The notes: generated from the letters alone by a model not told the origin. A stretch of DNA of 64,000 bases from Solanum dulcamara (GCF_947179165.1 NC_077242.1:1612001-1676000), one strand, 5' to 3'. Counted from the stretch's first letter, positions 1 through 13,012 are shown. Numbers and translations: made by a program.

Positions 1-1474
1 TAATAAAATGGGTCAAAACAGATCAGAATGGATATAGAGGATTATTAGCTGACCCAACTAGTAAGAGAATGAGGCATAATTGTTCTTGTGGAGGTTGTAG
101 AAGCAGTACTAGTTGCTATTCTTCTGTTCCTTCTCCTCTCTATTTAGCTTCCTCCTCTATTCTTCCTTTTTTCAGTCTATCTTCAAATATCCACTCACTT
201 CTTTTTACTTATCTTCCTCCTCCATATCTGTTCCTCTTTTCTCCTCTACACCTCGCATTTTCCCCTTCCATTCTCAATAAGTTTAGTAATATTTTTTCTC
301 AATTAACTGTTGTCAAGATTCTGCACACTTGACTAAGCTTTTCCAGTTTTCAGCTTCCTCAACGATGTTTATCAATATATTGCTCCATTCCTTTTAAACC
401 TTGTTATCATGTCTGCGCTAATATCTGTTTACCTCTTTCTGCACACTGAATGCTCTGCCCTAAGTATTTTCCTATCCTAATCCTCCATCTTCAGTACATC
501 CTCTTTTGTATGGTTTCTTCTCCAATCTCTGCCACTATTACCAGGTTCTGATGATGCCCATCAGTAGGCGAATGCAAGATTCCGATGGAAAGTTGGTAAC
601 ATGCAAGGGAAGACAGTAAACTATGTCAGTTTTTCGACAGCGATATTACAGCAATATTATATCGTCAACCTTCTCCTCCACCAAGGGCTGGATGTTAGGC
701 ACCTTATACTAGCTTGACCCAAATCCATTAACTGTCTACCTTTCCAACTCAAATAGAGAGGAAACTTTCAGTAATTGGACACTTTCGGCATTTTTTTTTA
801 ATTTTTTTTTTTACCCCCCATTTTGGAGGATTTATAGTGTTTCCACACTTCCCCTCCAGTGTGACTCGAACCCAGGACCTACCGGTCGTGGGTGGAGGTG
901 CTTAACCAACTGAGCAACCCTCACTTGTCACTTTCGGCATTTCTGTCTTCATTCTATGGTTGAATCTACGTCGGACTCTACAATCGATTCTAAAAAGATA
1001 CAGGACTAAAGTTATAAAAGATATTATTTTCCATCATACATGGTTTCATGTGCAGATAGATAGTCAAACTCCATCACTTCCGACGTTGTAATTTTTCATC
1101 TGGAAAATGAAATAAACGAAATGCTTTCGTAATCCTACACTTAGACACAAGTAATACAGTTGCATCAAAAACCAATAAGAGAAAGTAGTGATAGATGGAT
1201 ACAAGTGTGAATACCACAAAATGATAACAAAAATCATGCCAAATTAAACTGTCTTTGGACTCAAATCAACTCCAAATGTGCATAAAAAGACCTTAAACTT
1301 GTAAACTTCACAGCATATAGAGAAAAACACACACAGACACAGTTATAGACAAAGGGTTGTCATTACTCAAAAATTCCTAAATAATGGAAACAACATAGAT
1401 TCATAAATCAGCTAAAAGATCCAAACTTTACTGAGTCACAAAAAATAATGCATAATTTTGATAACTCAACATAC
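1..1474 (-). other. Partial intron 1 of the bHLH gene, no exon seen
   Basis: This stretch lies downstream of the minus-strand bHLH first exon and is best read as its first intron, possibly reaching past base 1. I looked for the basic helix-loop-helix exon on the minus strand and did not find it, so the remaining exons should lie outside the window. The first 560 bases contain pyrimidine-rich low-complexity sequence and no recognisable gene. A SINE sits at about 780-942. Confidence 0.5.
780..942 (-). mobile_element. tRNA-derived SINE with 14-bp target duplication
   Basis: Read on the minus strand, the element starts with a pol III A box (TGCTCAGTTGG) followed about 45 bases later by a B box (GGTTCGAGTCAC), and ends in an A-rich tail (T-rich at 791-812 on the plus strand). 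It is flanked by an exact direct repeat, CACTTTCGGCATTT, at 780-793 and 929-942, which is the target-site duplication. The body of about 135 bp and the promoter layout match tRNA-derived plant SINEs. It is inserted in the presumed first intron of the bHLH gene. The exact SINE family was not assigned. Confidence 0.85.
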
Positions 1475-1611
1475 CTAACATTCCTTGAACCATTCAAGTT
1501 CTGTACAGGCCAATTAAACCCAGATGGAGAAGCTGAGAAATTCGAATCAGGGACGGAACTATCTTCAAACCCGTAATCATAAAGCCAGTTGGTGTTCTCC
1601 GGTGAAACCAT
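1475..1611 (-). CDS. ILR3: bHLH transcription factor ILR3-like, first exon only
   Basis: The exon starts with ATG at 1611 and encodes about 45 residues beginning MVSPENTNWLYDYG and continuing with SGFNWPVQN. Arabidopsis ILR3/bHLH105 starts MVSPENANWI and has a similar GFSWPVQ segment. That family (bHLH subgroup IVc) regulates iron-deficiency and metal-homeostasis genes in the nucleus. The exon ends in phase 2 at a good donor (AATGTTAG|GTATGTTG). The basic helix-loop-helix and zipper exons are not in the window, so the call rests on the N-terminal signature alone and DNA-binding residues cannot be checked. The relative bHLH104 is a less likely alternative. Confidence 0.75.
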
Positions 1612-4567
1612 CTCCGATCAATCGCCGGCAAAAATACGGGAATTTATTTCTCAATTTTCAATTGCTATTTGGATTGGAAAAAGGAATTTGGTAATCGGAT
1701 AATTGGGGAAAATTCAGAATTCTTTTTCTTTTTTATTTCTGTATATTGGCATTTGCATTTTTTTATATATATTTTAGATTTTATTTTTTTAGTGTCTGCG
1801 CGTTTCTGAATGGGCTTCCACGATGTTGGCACATAGTACTGATTGGGCTTTGGGCTTGGCCTTTGGTTTGTCTTTGTCGTGACGAAAACTTTGATAATGA
1901 CTGGTTAACCACTTTGTACACACCGATATAAAAGGCAAGTGCTCATACTAAGTTTATCAATTTTTGTACATCTATTTACTTTAAAATAATAATATCTTAA
2001 AGTTTCGGTTGAAGTTGACTACCCTACCCACTAATGGACTATGAGGGGGAGGCGAAGTATCTTTATCTGGCTTCAGTTTTTTTCTTCTTTTTGAAGTTCA
2101 TGTACATATAGCTATAGCTGAAGTTTGATCATTCTTACGTAAATTTCAGTCATATGAAATTTTAAATATCATATACCTAATGTTTATCAAAATTGTGAAT
2201 AGATTAAATAGTTTAAAGAATTGAATATATATTAAATGATAGTGTCCAAATAAAATAACCGTGAACAAAACTTAAAGTTGGGGGGGGGGGGAGTCAAGGA
2301 GTGAAGTATAGGTTTTATATTGAAGATAGAAACCATGCCTAGTTGTAACCTTGTGATTGGTTAATAATAATCTATAAAAAGAAAAGGATTGAAAATAAGT
2401 GGCCTAAATGTCCTCATGTAGTATCACTATCCTAAAATGTCCAAAATCTAGGAGATGATGTAGACCATAGCAATCTACCAGTAAATAATGTGGAAAGTGT
2501 ATAAATAAATTCAACTTTTGGGAAATTTTCAATTCAAAGTAAGGGTGTGTATATTTTGATAAATTCTGAATTACTGCATAAAAAATCAACAATTCAATTT
2601 CAATATTATAGTATTTATTTCACTGAAAAACGTAAATGAAGTCATATTTTTTCTATAATTTTTTCAATAAGTCCGAGCAATATAGTTGGTGAATGACATC
2701 GAGAATGCAAACATTGGTGAGCTTGAGTGGTTATCATTAAGTGAAACCATATATATTTTACACATAAAAGTTTGGAGAAATTGCAATCGTACAACTGTAC
2801 AAGATGAGATTAGCCACTAAACAATTATAGTTTTTTTTTTCCTACTATATATGATATGCTTTTGTATGATGATGATATCATATTATTCCTCTGTGAGCAT
2901 ATTACAAACTCATAGACTATATAAAATAATAAGTAATAATTTAGTTAGAATCCATTTGGATGTCGGACCTTTGAATGTAAAATAGGTTCCTCAATCTCGA
3001 AAATTACTTATTCATAAGCTATTATGAGTTAAAGTCATGCTACTTTATATATTGCTTATAATTAAGTACTAATGCTTATGTAATGTGGAGTACAACGTCA
3101 GCAGTAACTAGTGGTTTGAATAAAAAAATATTTGGTTATTATTATAGTATATGATTGTTATTAGGTAAAGTGCAATGCCACTTAATGTGTACAATTGATT
3201 AACGAATATGCTGCTTCTGCGTCAGAACAAACTTTTCAATAATTTATCGCTCTGAATACAAAAATAGTTTTACTACATTTGAGACATAATAGAAAAATAT
3301 GCAATGCAATCAAGTGCACTGAGTATTCCGTATTGCATTTATACAAGATTTGGGGAAGGATTGCTACCTTAATGTGTGTGATATAGATTGTCTATCATAA
3401 TGCGCATCAATAACTGATTTTATGGCTCGTGTAATCAGAACGTTCATTTAAAATTATAATTTTGTCCTGCATTAAGACTAGCTATATTGATAAAGCAGCG
3501 AATTTGAACCGCATATTACCTAAGCTTACAATCTAGCGATATTTGTGTGGAGTGAGTTCAAATGATACATTCCCATACATCCTCTTCTCCAAATCGAGAG
3601 TTACTTGTTGTTCTAATCCAGTTCTAACAATACATTTCTCGGGATGAGAAAGTGGAACTACTTAATTACATTTTAGAGCTCATTAAAACTCACTATGTTC
3701 AATAAAAAGAACGAGGGAAGCTCCAGTAAAATAATATTGAAAAAGAAAAATACTTTGAAGATCCTTATTATACAAGAATTCTTGACGGTATCTATAAACC
3801 CTCATGTAATAGAAGATTTAGAAAACTTTGTTACTACAAGAAAATTAGCATTAGGCCCTTTGGATCTGCAACAAGAGAGGCCCAAGCCCCAATGTCTGAT
3901 ATTGGGCTTGAACCTCTCTTGCTGAAGATAATGGACTTTGATATAGACATTTGTAACAAGGAAACCCAGGATTCTTCCTTAAGAAAGGAATCTAAATAAC
4001 GACCACGTCTCAGTTCCAAACAAGTCAGATCAACTAATATGATCTACAATGTAACACCGGAACAAACGCTAGAAATGCAGTAATGTCCCAAGAACACAAA
4101 TCAGAATCCTACTTCTGTTTGCTTCAAATACTACAAAAGATGTCCAAGAACACAAATAAGAAAGTGCAGCATCCATAAAAACGTATCGATGGATAACACA
4201 AGCAATTGCAGGCTTCATAATCCTGTTCTAGGTGCTGGTATCATCAATTATATACTTTAAAGGATATCAACAAATAATATTAAGTTACAACAAAAAGAGA
4301 TTAACTTGTAAAAATGTAAAGTTACAAACACTAAGGTAATTTCGTGAAAGTACATCATGAGATAAATGTTTCAAAGGGAAAAGCCCTTGCTATTACGGAT
4401 ACGTAAGGCAGTATTCTTCTCTCTCCACACTATACAAATCGAAGGTGGATTCGGTTAGAGGGTGTGTTTTACTTCTGTTAAAATCATATGCCAATCATAT
4501 AAGAATAATACAGACCACACGCGGTTTCTAAAACTAGGAGTGTTCTATAAACACAAAAAATGAAAAA
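1612..4567. other. Intergenic region between bHLH 5' end and kinesin 3' end
   Basis: It holds the bHLH promoter (just above 1611) and the 3' flank of the kinesin gene (just below 4568). It is AT-rich, with an 11-13 base G run near 2280-2292. Around 3995-4040 there is a decayed copy of a dispersed repeat with the core CTCAGTTCCAAACAAGT, which recurs at about 25065 and 26975. The open frames here are short, lack family motifs, and are not reported as genes. Confidence 0.6.
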
Positions 4568-6496
4568 TTAGCCAATGCTTAAGCGAGAATCTGATGAACG
4601 CATGCTTGTTTGACGTCTTGGAATCCCAATCTCACACGCATTAACCCTTGCTGCAAATCGGAGTGAACACAGGGACTCACCCGTAGAAGAAGGATCTGGT
4701 GATACATTGACAAACATCAACGTCTTCGAGTCACCACCTAGACAAGGCTGATTAAACATGCAACGGTCAGAAATAAGGTACCAACAATCTGCATTAGGAA
4801 TGCCATTTGATATGACATATCTCGAAATAATTTAATAACAACCTACTAAGCTTTTGGAAACAGATACAAAGTCCATTGGTATTTTCTATCTTTCGTTTAG
4901 TTAGCTCAAATAAGCATAATACTTCGACACATCTTAGGACTCAAAATAAGATGGAGAGCCAATCTTTGTTTTAAATTGGAGTAAAAGAAATTTTACCTGG
5001 AGAAGGTATGTAAGCTTTGAGTTCCTAAATGGTACATGCTCCTCTTTCTTTGCAAGAGAAAATATAACATCACTTAAAGATGATAAACTCTTGTTGATAG
5101 CCTGAATGAAAGTCAGAGATAGGTTTAGCGTAAATTTTTAGAAATACGAAGCTCTTGTAAAGAGATGAGTAACTCAAATAACCTGAGTTTCTTTCAACCG
5201 ATCTCCAGTAGACCCACTCTTAGATAGACGCTCACTGCCAGCAAGATCAATCAAATTGAGTATGCCTTGTACTTGTTGTTCTGTGCTCTACACATGGACA
5301 TGAAACTATTAGTCAATTCAAAAATCTAGTTAAGTAGACGATCCAAATGGCATGCTACATAGAGTATATTCTCACCTCATTAACACCCGAAATTCTTAAA
5401 GTGAAAACAAAATGACTTCTTGAAGAATTTTCATTCATCTGAGTCTTGCCAACAGACCTGCGCATGCATTAATTCAGTAAGAGAAACGTTTCACAAATTA
5501 AAACCCTTTTGGGTTTCAAATAAATGAACCAAGAAGCATTTATTCCTAAATAAATAAAAAAGTTCCTCACTAAATCATCCTATTTTATGCAAAGATTGAT
5601 GAAAGATATAAAACTAAATTTCAGAAAATAATTGTGATATAAAGAGAGCAGCTGTTTTTTTGTACCTGCTTTGTGCAGCCCGCCTTAGAAGAGAAGAAAC
5701 TTTGCTACTACTTTGAACATCTACAACTGTCAGGTCTGAGACATGGGTATGGCCATTTGCATCATGTTTGATTGTATATTGCTTTCCGCCATTTTCTGGT
5801 CTGGAAGCATCGAAACCAGACAAAAGGTCCCGAATAGTCTCGTTGTATATTTCAAGCATTGACACCTAAAGACAATGTGGAAAACCAATGTCAGAAAAGA
5901 TACACAAATAGAGGGAGAAACAGACTAAAAACTGGATCAAGAAGAGTTACAATTTCTCACCTGCATTTCATATTTCCACCCTTGTGCTTGAAGAGACTGT
6001 CGGGTCTCAAATACCTGTTCTAAAGTGCGGGGTATTAGTCCTTTATTCTCTGCACTTTCTGGGTTGCCCATCATTGTATGTGTCTTGCCAGAACCAGTTT
6101 GACCGTAAGCAAATATGCAAACCTGAAAAAAGATAGACGAGAATCAGCTATGGATGAGTTTTTGTTTATTAATTGAATGATTTGACATATCAAAAGAAGA
6201 ACGAATACAGCGGCATTTGTCTGGACACATAGTTCAAGAAAGAAAGTTTAAGTTTTTTGGCACATACCATGTTGTAACTTGTGACCTTAGACATACTATG
6301 ACATTTCTATGGTCACGAGAACAATTCATTGAGAGTAACATCAATTGCTTTTCCTTACAAACGCGAGACTACTGACTTGCAGTCATACACAAAGTTTAAA
6401 AATATATCACCTTATAACCGTCACCACGATAGCAAACATCAATTGTTTTTCTTTATTAACACTAGACTTGCAGTCATATACAAAGTTAAAAAATAC

Positions 6497-6534
<38 letters not shown>

Positions 6535-9500
6535 GGAAATCTCAACAAAAACATCTTGCTGTGAAGCCTCGGGCGTGAAAACTTTATCAAATGTGAAGGA
6601 ATGCTTTTGTCCTTGGTTATAGAAATATCAAATCAATTGTTAACAAACACTAAAAAGCAAAGCTAAACAAAATACAAATACTATCTGCTTAAATGTGATA
6701 GAAACACATACTCACCATTTTGTCCCAAGTCAATGCCTCTCCCTTGTGCTTCCATTGAGGATGGAAAAGAGATGACATTTGCTTCTGCACCAACACCATC
6801 TTCAGATAGTAAAGGTCTCACTCTACAGAAAACCCGTATGTTGCCTTTCAATTCCTGTATCAGAAAGATTCATAAGTGAACTTTTAAGATATCAGTTGCA
6901 TATCATGTGTGTGAGAAGTTTACCAGTATAGTATTGTGCAATTTTTTCCGAAGTTTCTCTCCTTCAACAACTTTTGTTTCTGCATCAGCAAGACGCTGAC
7001 GCAAATCAAAAATTACTTTCTTCTGCTCCTCATATTCTGTTCTGGTTTCGAGTGCCGACATGTCGGACATCTGACAAAGTGGTAAAATATTTAAGAGGAA
7101 TATCTTTTAAAGCTTATGAGGTATAATGGACTATAGAAATCTCAATATACACAGTGAAAGTTTGTTTCATTCCATATTGTAACGCACCTCTAATCTCTTC
7201 TCCGCAAAAGTTAGTTTTTCTTGCATTCTGTTAATATGTTCAGATTGAGACAGACAACTTGCCTGAGGAAAAAATCAAGAAAGATGGCTATTTACTACAA
7301 ATAAATATTGTTTTGTGAAGTTCAGACAAACAAATAAAACGAGACAAACCTCCAGCTCGTTTGCCCTTACTGTCATGTTCTCTAACTCAGCAACGGATTT
7401 CCCATTACATTCCTTATATTTTAATAATTCAGCATTTAGAACCTGGACTTGATACAACTGTTGATCACGATCATCCCTCATCTTTTGTAGATCTCCCCGT
7501 AAACATCCAACTTCATTTGCTAAAGTTTCTTTTTGTTTGACAGCCTCATCTTGAACAGCCTTTTTAAGTAAGAAGGAAGAATAAGAATATGACTCAGTAG
7601 ATGATAAACACAGGAGCCATTCTTCAGCTTACCATACCAAGAACACCCTAAGAATCATAAACGTTATCTAGAGATCTGAATAGTGCCTTAATGCCGTCAA
7701 ATTTAGCTACCCATAAAGTTAGTTGTCGGTACAGGTTGCAGAAAGCAACAGACTAAGCTTCAAGGAAGAAAAAGCAGTTTTTTAACTCCTGAAATGAAGC
7801 AGACATTTTTAACATTGCTGCAGAGTGCAGAGTATAAGTTAATTAGACCAGATGCTAGATAGCGTTAAACTAATGGAGATGGAAACAAATAAACTGCATC
7901 GATGCTAACAACAGGAGACAAGGAAACAACATGAAAATCTAAAACTTACTCTAGAAGAAGAGAGCTGTTCCTGCAAAGAAGTGTAGTGACCTCTGAGAGT
8001 GCTGAGATTTTCAAAAACTGCTGCTTTCTCCTTCTCCACACGCTTCAATGTCTCATTTGTTGAAGCAAGTTCAGACTGGAGCTTACTGTTGTACTGCTGT
8101 AAGCTTGTGTTGTACTCCTGTAGCCGCTTGTACATTTCATTTAGTGATTGAATCTGCAGATATTAAAGCAAGATGTAAATTCAACCAAGCAGTTCACAAC
8201 TTTAATCAAACCAAAACAATACCTTGTACATCTCCTTACCTTTTGATTTGCACTTGAATTGTCTTGTTGAGATCTCTTGAGCTCTTCAGAAACTGAAGCT
8301 TGCAGTTTCTCTGCTGCATCTCTAGCCTCTTTTTCTCTATGAAAAGAATCCATCGCTTCCTGATCAAAATGTTAACTAATTCAGAGACAAAGCTATTATT
8401 TGCCATAGGGGAAGCTCCAACAAAAATCCCAAATTTATGAAACATGATCTTTGCCCAGCCTCCTACCAATTTGGCTGACTCCTCTTTTGCACACTTTTCT
8501 TGCAGAGCTTCAATAGTTTTCCTTAACTCCATTATGATTGAATTCAACTCTTCCTCTTTAGCTTTCATTAGTACCTCTAAGAAAAATGCAAAAGAGCTAA
8601 AGTAAGCCGGTTATTCATTGGACAGCACTAACATATACAAGAGGAACACAATCGTACCCATCTCGTTGCATTTCTTTTCTGCTGACTCTAACAAGCTTTT
8701 AAGTGATGCCTGCTGTGTGACATTGTTTTCTTCAAGCTGCTGGAACCACTTTATGCAAAGCTTAAGTCTTCTTATGTATTCTGACATGAGATCACACTTT
8801 TCCTGATAGTAACAAAAGAAATTTAAGCACCAATACATGAATTAGAAATCCAATTAACATTTCTGCAACTTAGCAAAGTAAATGGTACATTAACCAGGTG
8901 TACAAACATTAACCAGAAGAATTGATTCAACATCTCACCTTAGTGTTAAACTTGTTCTTAGTTTTCAATTTCTCCGCGAGTAAAGCTTCAACATCTTCTT
9001 TTGTAAACTCAAACACAGGGCTGTCTGAACCAGCAGTACTTGGTGGTCCACTGGCTGGAGCCAGATCTGGAGCCGCATTCACCACTGCAAATGCTTGCCT
9101 AGTTGGTCTACCACCAGTAGCTGCAGTCGGCATTCTCGGATTCGCAATTTTCCTCTTCTTATCTACTGTTATTTCATCTGTCGCGTACTTACTCTGCAAA
9201 ACCCAAAAATTTGAAAACTCCCAGAAATCAAAACTAAAAAACACCCACAAATTAAAACCCAAGAACAAAACATGGGGTTCTTCAATCACTCCAAAATAAG
9301 CCGAAAACCCAAAAATTTGGAAACACCCACTAATTAAAACCCCAAAACAAAACATGGGGGTCTTCAATCAATCAAAAATAAGCCGAAAAACCAAAAAATC
9401 GCGAACACCCACAAATTAAAACCCAAAAACAAAACATGGGGTTCTTCAATCAATCAAAAATAAGCCGAAAACAAACACAAAACTATACATAGATAGTAAA

Positions 9501-9565
9501 TGATTGCTTACATTGGAAGGACTAGAAGGAAGAGGCGCTCTGTTCTGGTTCCTGGGAGGAGCCAT
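4568..9565 (-). CDS. KIN14C: Kinesin-14 motor protein, ATK1/KIN-14C-like (17 exons, 800 aa)
   Basis: A C-terminal-motor, minus-end-directed kinesin of the ATK1/ATK5 type, which gathers microtubule minus ends at spindle poles in mitosis and meiosis. Exons (minus): 9565-9512, 9193-8939, 8802-8658, 8576-8467, 8359-8240, 8153-7950, 7559-7350, 7262-7188, 7070-6924, 6854-6716, 6611-6502, 6122-5961, 5865-5666, 5457-5376, 5287-5183, 5101-4997, 4747-4568. They sum to 2403 nt with consistent phases; Arabidopsis ATK1 has 793 aa. A basic N-terminal tail ([13 protein letters not shown]) is followed by a coiled coil (about residues 100-440), then the neck and motor from [14 protein letters not shown] (441). 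I see the P-loop GQTGSGKT (530-537), switch I NENSSRSH (652-659) and switch II DLAGSE (685-690), all intact. The C-terminus ([10 protein letters not shown]...) is ATK1-like. Introns 1 and 11 carry repeats. A possible mitosis-specific MSA promoter element lies at 9975-9985. Confidence 0.95.
6337..6514. repeat. Direct duplication across an exon-intron boundary in the kinesin gene
   Basis: Two diverged copies of about 85 bp, offset 98 bp (6337-6423 and 6435-6514), share CTTGCAGTCATA, ACAAAGTT and CATCACCTTATAACCGTCA-like segments. The right copy holds the real 3' end and donor of kinesin exon 11 (donor at 6501-6500). The left copy therefore puts a second, near-identical donor (GT at 6410-6409) inside the intron. 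Confidence 0.85.
9241..9475. repeat. 82-bp tandem repeat (about 3 copies) in kinesin intron 1
   Basis: Units begin with ACACCCAC at 9241, 9323 and 9405, an even 82-bp period. Each contains AACATGGGG, CTTCAATCA and ATAAGCCGAAAA. The array fills most of the first intron of the kinesin gene. It also makes a long open frame on the opposite strand (8922-9299) with no coding value. Confidence 0.9.
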
Positions 9566-9974
9566 TCTGAAAAAAAAATCGTAATTATGAAATGGTAAAG
9601 AAGAGAGAGAGAAAAGGAGAAGAAGTTAAAATCAGCGATTTGATTTGGGATTTTTTGAACTTTGAAGAAGTGGGTCCGTGGATTGTAATCGAAGCTATAT
9701 CCCCAAATACTATCACTACCGTTGCTTTGAATTGCAGTAAACTGAAAAAACTCACACTGATAAAATTGAGAAAAAAGATTAATTATCTTCTACTGTCTCT
9801 CTTTCACTCTCACTCTGCAACCCTAATTGGTACTAATTTGGTTTTGATCTGTCTGAATCGACGGAAGTTAGGGATAAAAACGACGTAGTTTTGGAGAATT
9901 TGAATTTTTTTGAAATGGGAGCAGGCGCTAGGGGCTTTTTTCGATTCGTTGAAATGTGGACTACCAATTATACC

Positions 9975-9985
9975 CCTAACGGTCT
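9975..9985. promoter_or_regulatory. Possible MSA (G2/M) promoter element of the kinesin gene
   Basis: The plus strand reads CCTAACGGTCT, one base off the MSA consensus YCYAACGGYYA, which is bound by three-repeat MYB factors and drives G2/M expression of plant mitotic kinesins. It lies about 410 bp upstream of the kinesin ATG. A single 10/11 match can occur by chance. Confidence 0.4.
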
Positions 9986-10051
9986 AATTTAATACTTATC
10001 ATTACTTGCACTTCTTTTATGTACATTCGTTTTTACCTAAATTTTTATCTT

Positions 10052-10502
10052 TATTCTCCCGTTTTATTTTATGTGACACTGTTTTATTATTCACTTATAC
10101 TTATAATACGGCAAAAAAAGAGTTTATATGTTTCTAAAATAATGAGATGTCAAAATTTTTATTACATTCGCAATTGTTGTAATGAATTCAGCATTTAAGT
10201 TTGATTAGTCTAACCTTCAAGTTTTTTTTAAACATTTAATGCATTGTTATTTTAAAATTATGAATACACATTTAATACTTTTTTTTTCAATTTATATTAT
10301 GTTATGTTGTTTGACTTGATAATAGTTTAAAAAAACGAAGAAAGACTTTTGATGTAAAATAAGTTATAGATGTTTGTGTGGCTATAAATCATGTCATTTA
10401 GAGTAAAATAATCAATTAAAAGTTAAATTGTTATTAAATATAGAAATATGTCTTCTTTTTTGAACTGACTAAAAAGCAAAATGTGTCACATAAATTGAGA
10501 TA
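10052..10502. mobile_element. Decayed Stowaway-like MITE
   Basis: The left end has CTCCCGTTTTATTTTATGTGACAC and the right end GTGTCACATAAATTGAGA, an imperfect terminal inverted repeat typical of old Stowaway-type elements. No clear coding sequence lies between them. The boundaries are approximate. Confidence 0.35.
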
Positions 10503-10936
10503 CGTGGAATATGTATTACTATTTGTTATTGCTAAACTTGTTTTGTATCTTGCTACTTTATTTTCTTATTTTACCACACAAAAAAATTCAAAGTTAAAGA
10601 TATAGAAGATATGTATATAGCTTATCCTCTTCATACGCACCTATAAATATTTATATTAGATGTTATTATTGTTGAATTCATATTTAATACTCTCTTCATC
10701 CCATAAGTATCAACACCCGCTAATATGACACTTGTTTTGAGATGGAGAGAATAGTTATTGCAATTCTAATAGATATTCAAATATAAATTTATTTTATGTA
10801 TTAAAAGTATTAAGATTTAGATTAATTTGATGTTGTAACACTATATTCGTCTCTGCTTAATTACATGGTTTTATTATGGCTAAAAAGATCTAACGAAGGT
10901 ATTTGAAGTTATTAATTGTAGTGTTGTCTTCTTCTA

Positions 10937-11329
10937 GAGCCCGTTTGGATGGGCTTAAAAAAAGTAATTTTTATGTATGAAGTGCTTTTAGAACTTTAAA
11001 GTGCTGAAAATTATTTTTATAAATAAGCAGTTGAGTGTTTGGATAAAAGTGCTTAAATGAGGAAAATTATGTGAATTTTAGGGTTAAAAGAATAAAAAGG
11101 GTAGTTTGGGAATTTAGTTAAAATATAAGGGATATAAAAGTAATTTCCATGGTCAAAGAAAATGACTTTAAGCACTTAGAAAAAAAAAAGGTTAGAAATC
11201 CTAACTTTTCATTTTTGACTGACTTTAAGAACTTTCTGACTTAAAGTTAGCATTAGGCAAACACGTCCAAAACCTGAAAAGGAGCTTTAAGTTGGTTTTG
11301 ACCAACTTAAAGTCAATCCAAACGGGCTC
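10937..11329. mobile_element. 393-bp MITE with GAGCCCGTTTGGAT terminal inverted repeats
   Basis: The element opens with GAGCCCGTTTGGATGGGCTT and closes with the inverse of GAGCCCGTTTGGATTGACTT. It is flanked by CTA on both sides (10934-10936 and 11330-11332), a likely 3-bp target duplication. The interior is AT-rich and noncoding, with sub-terminal repeats built on AAAGTGCTTA/ACTTTAAG. The 3-bp duplication would suggest a PIF/Harbinger-type element, but the superfamily is not certain. Confidence 0.85.
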
Positions 11330-13012
11330 CTAGTAGACTTTGTATTATTTTTTTGTGATTCATTATATTTTCTTTTTTGTATCAAGAATTGTTTCAGCTG
11401 AGTCAATGATTCTCAGAAACAATATCTTTATTTCCACAAAATAATAGTAAAATCTATGTATATTTTACTCTTTTCATATTTCACTTGGAGAATTTTATTG
11501 GAATATGTTAACGTTGTTGTAATAAATGGATTACATTCTCTTATTCGCATTTCTGCCGGACGAGGATTTAAATATTGTGATGGAATATATATGGGGTCCT
11601 CCTACGAGGCTCCATATGGCGCTTAGAAATCGTTAGTGAAGCTTTTAATTGACTATCAAAATATTTCAATATTTTTTTCTATTACTTATTTTTATCATTT
11701 TAAAATTGTGCACTTTTAATTTATTTTAGATTAAATTACAGTAATTAAATTGGTCCGAGTGAATCTCACGCAAACTATCACGTAAGATGTGTGTGTATAC
11801 TTGTTCAACTTTAGATAAATTTAAATATTTATTTATGTATACCTAAAATTGGTGGACAAAAATATCAGATGTAGGCCAAGTTTTAATTGACATGAAAATC
11901 AAAGAGAATAATAATTTTGACTTTTACTATCAAAAAAATGAAGAAAAAAAAGGTAACTAGGTAACTTGAGATACAAAACAAATGGAATTGATCTTTTGCC
12001 TTATCTTGCGTCTTATGTGTGTCAAGAATACTATTCTAACCTTTTGCAACCTTTTTTTCCCATTGGATATATAATATTATGTTATTCTAGTGCTCTCAAT
12101 GTGCCAATAATGGCTATAAAGATAGCATAGGTAATATATCTTTTCACTTATTGGTGTTTTGTATTAATCCTTATAGTCCTTTTCCACACACCTTTCCTAA
12201 ATCTTCTTCATTAGCCTCACATATTCATGTGTTATTTTCACAATTAGATAGTCTTTTACTATTAAAAAACAATTTTTTCCCTACTTTTTTTTTTCTCTCA
12301 ACACTTTGAATTTATGCTTAACGTGTTTAGTTAACCATGAAAAAATGTAAGACTGTCATGTACATAAACTTTTTAATTATTCAAAGTCTTCATCCCATAT
12401 ATTTTTTCTAGTTTGTCACATAAGATTAAAAGAGCACAACCATGAGGGACCTTTTTCAAAGCTGTGATGTTAACTGCTTGCCTTTTTTAGGTGTCACCAT
12501 TTCATCTACCTTTTTTTTCCCCTTGTTGGGGAGGTCGAAATAGTAATTAATTATAGTCTGGAAATAATTTTATTGACGGAGGGGTGGTAAAATTAGCTTA
12601 AAAAAACATGATCGGCCAAATTTGTTTAAGTTTGATAATTATTGACCTCCTAATCTAATCATTGGAGTGATTTGGCTGAATATGTAGCCTAGATTGACGC
12701 ACAAAATCTTATCAAATTATTTTTGGTATGATGTGTATATATACCCATAAATCGTACTAATAAAAAAAAGAAAATTTCAGAAATAACTATTATAAATATC
12801 TTAATTATGCTTCTTAACTACGGTTTGCCTAATTACGTTTCATAGTTGTAGCTTCGTTTGCTATGGGTATTTCCATTTGTATAATTCGATGCCAATATAT
12901 AAACAGAGTAAGTATATATAAATTCTGTATTTATACATTTAGAATTTTTTTCAGAACTTATACAAATCAAATGTATCAACATGATAAATTATTTACAAGC
13001 TAGGGTAATCAT

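Noticed and set aside
69..332. 87-residue open frame, serine- and leucine-rich
   Set aside because: Pyrimidine-rich low-complexity DNA with no domain and no support from flanking splice sites.
841..928. tRNA-like sequence as a real tRNA gene
   Set aside because: Only A and B boxes are present; no cloverleaf pairs, and the A-tail and target duplication identify a SINE.
8922..9299. Open frame on the strand opposite kinesin exon 2
   Set aside because: Antisense shadow of a coding exon plus the 82-bp intron repeat.
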